Shown here one piece after another: positions 63,603 to 64,000 of a DNA stretch of 64,000 nucleotides (position 1 is its first letter; every line of letters begins with the position of its first letter). The DNA lies in contig MUCI01000009.1 in the NCBI GenBank assembly GCA_002816575.1, forward strand, positions 1 to 64,000, given 5' to 3'. Origin of the DNA: SAR202 cluster bacterium Casp-Chloro-G2. GTDB taxonomy: Bacteria; Chloroflexota; Dehalococcoidia; Lucifugimonadales; UBA3495. A program made the position numbers and the translations under genes. A model generated the notes under the pieces. That model was not told where the DNA came from and did no database searches. It was given only the letters and a program-made list of their open reading frames with translations.

Positions 63603-64000
63603 TTAGGCGCGGCCCTTTCTGGCGAGGAACTCGGGGAAGGCGTCTTCGACCCCGAACCCTTTCTGCACGGCGGTGAAATCCTTCTCGTTCTCCCACATGC
63701 CCCGCAGGTCGGCGGTCATGTCTTGCAGCAAGAGTTGCTTGATGCCCTTCACCGACCCCTGGTGGTTCTTGGCGATCAGCGTTGCCATCTCCATCGTCTT
63801 GGCCCGCAGTTCTCCCGCCGGGACCAGGTGATTCAGCAGGCCAACCTGAAGAGCTTCCTCGGCTTCCACCACTCTGGCGGTGAACAGGAACTCCTTGGCC
63901 TTGGGCCAGCCCACCTGGTTGGGGAGGGTCCAGGTGCAGTTGATGCGGCCATAGGCCACGGCCAGGAAGCGGAACTTGGTGTTTTCGCAGCCGACCCGGA
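63603..64000 (-). CDS. Crotonase-family enoyl-CoA hydratase/isomerase, C-terminal part (cut by window edge)
   Basis: About 132 visible residues; the frame continues past 64000, so the start is outside. VGCENTKFRFLAVAYGRINCTW, QVGWPKAKEFLFTARVVEAEEAL and GLLNHLVPAGELRAKTMEMATLIAKN are the second half of the crotonase fold, including the region after the oxyanion hole. It acts on enoyl- or related acyl-CoA esters, in keeping with the dehydrogenases at the other end of the window. A decayed partial copy is at 61685-61957. Confidence 0.88.
   Translation of the reverse strand, partial: RVGCENTKFRFLAVAYGRINCTWTLPNQVGWPKAKEFLFTARVVEAEEALQVGLLNHLVPAGELRAKTMEMATLIAKNHQGSVKGIKQLLLQDMTADLRGMWENEKDFTAVQKGFGVEDAFPEFLARKGRA

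Overview
The window reads as a high-G+C bacterial chromosome segment, most likely from an aerobic, uncultured Chloroflexota lineage of the SAR202/Dehalococcoidia type. This placement is inference. It rests on the mix of acyl-CoA dehydrogenases, a fused ETF, an LLM-class flavin oxidoreductase, crotonase and SDR genes, a CobN-type cobaltochelatase paired with a ChlI-ChlD fusion, and ribosomal proteins with acidic extensions. No rRNA, tRNA, CRISPR array, transposase or phage gene was seen.

Layout. (1) 1-7480: the end of an LLM oxidoreductase, then minus-strand genes for an isochorismatase-like hydrolase lacking the usual Cys, a YHS metal-site protein, two adjacent acyl-CoA dehydrogenases, a single-chain EtfB-EtfA fusion, and nicotinate phosphoribosyltransferase. 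(2) 7612-13101: a SAM-I riboswitch operon for S-adenosylmethionine turnover, mtnA-mtnP-rhodanese-ahcY-metK, closed by a terminator; then a phosphohexomutase (13206-14639). (3) 15028-36895, minus strand: one very long translation operon running from a strong promoter at about 36890 to a terminator at about 14976. Its order is rpsL-rpsG-fusA-rpsJ-rplC-rplD-rplW-rplB-rpsS-rplV-rpsC-rplP-rpmC-rpsQ-rplN-rplX-rplE-rpsN(Zn)-rpsH-rplF-rplR-rpsE-rpmD-rplO-secY-adk-map-infA-rpmJ-rpsM-rpsK-rpsD-rpoA-rplQ-truA-rplM-rpsI. There is no tuf gene between fusA and rpsJ. (4) 37007-50274: a cobalt/cobalamin island on the plus strand. It holds cbiE, cobN and a 141-residue unknown; then a cobalamin riboswitch ahead of a NikABC/DppABC-type binding protein and two permeases; then a second cobalamin riboswitch ahead of cbtB-cbtA and a ChlI-ChlD chelatase subunit. 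(5) 50479-54533: glycyl-tRNA synthetase, biotin-protein ligase and two SDR genes, the second with a degenerate active site. (6) 54691-60973: a histidine operon, hisZ-hisG(long)-[zinc phospholipase C-like]-hisD-hisC-hisB. (7) 60970-64000: a convergent spermidine-synthase-like gene, a decayed crotonase copy, a secreted IPT/TIG-like surface protein, and the end of an intact crotonase gene running off the window.

The most interesting block is the cobalt island. Two near-identical B12 riboswitches control two unrelated predicted cobalt importers, and the second also controls the ATPase half of the cobaltochelatase whose large subunit (CobN) lies upstream. A small unknown gene directly behind cobN, and a terminator-like leader before cbiE that does not resemble a B12 riboswitch, are the best candidates for undescribed parts. 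All functional calls are from reading translated sequence; no database search was possible.
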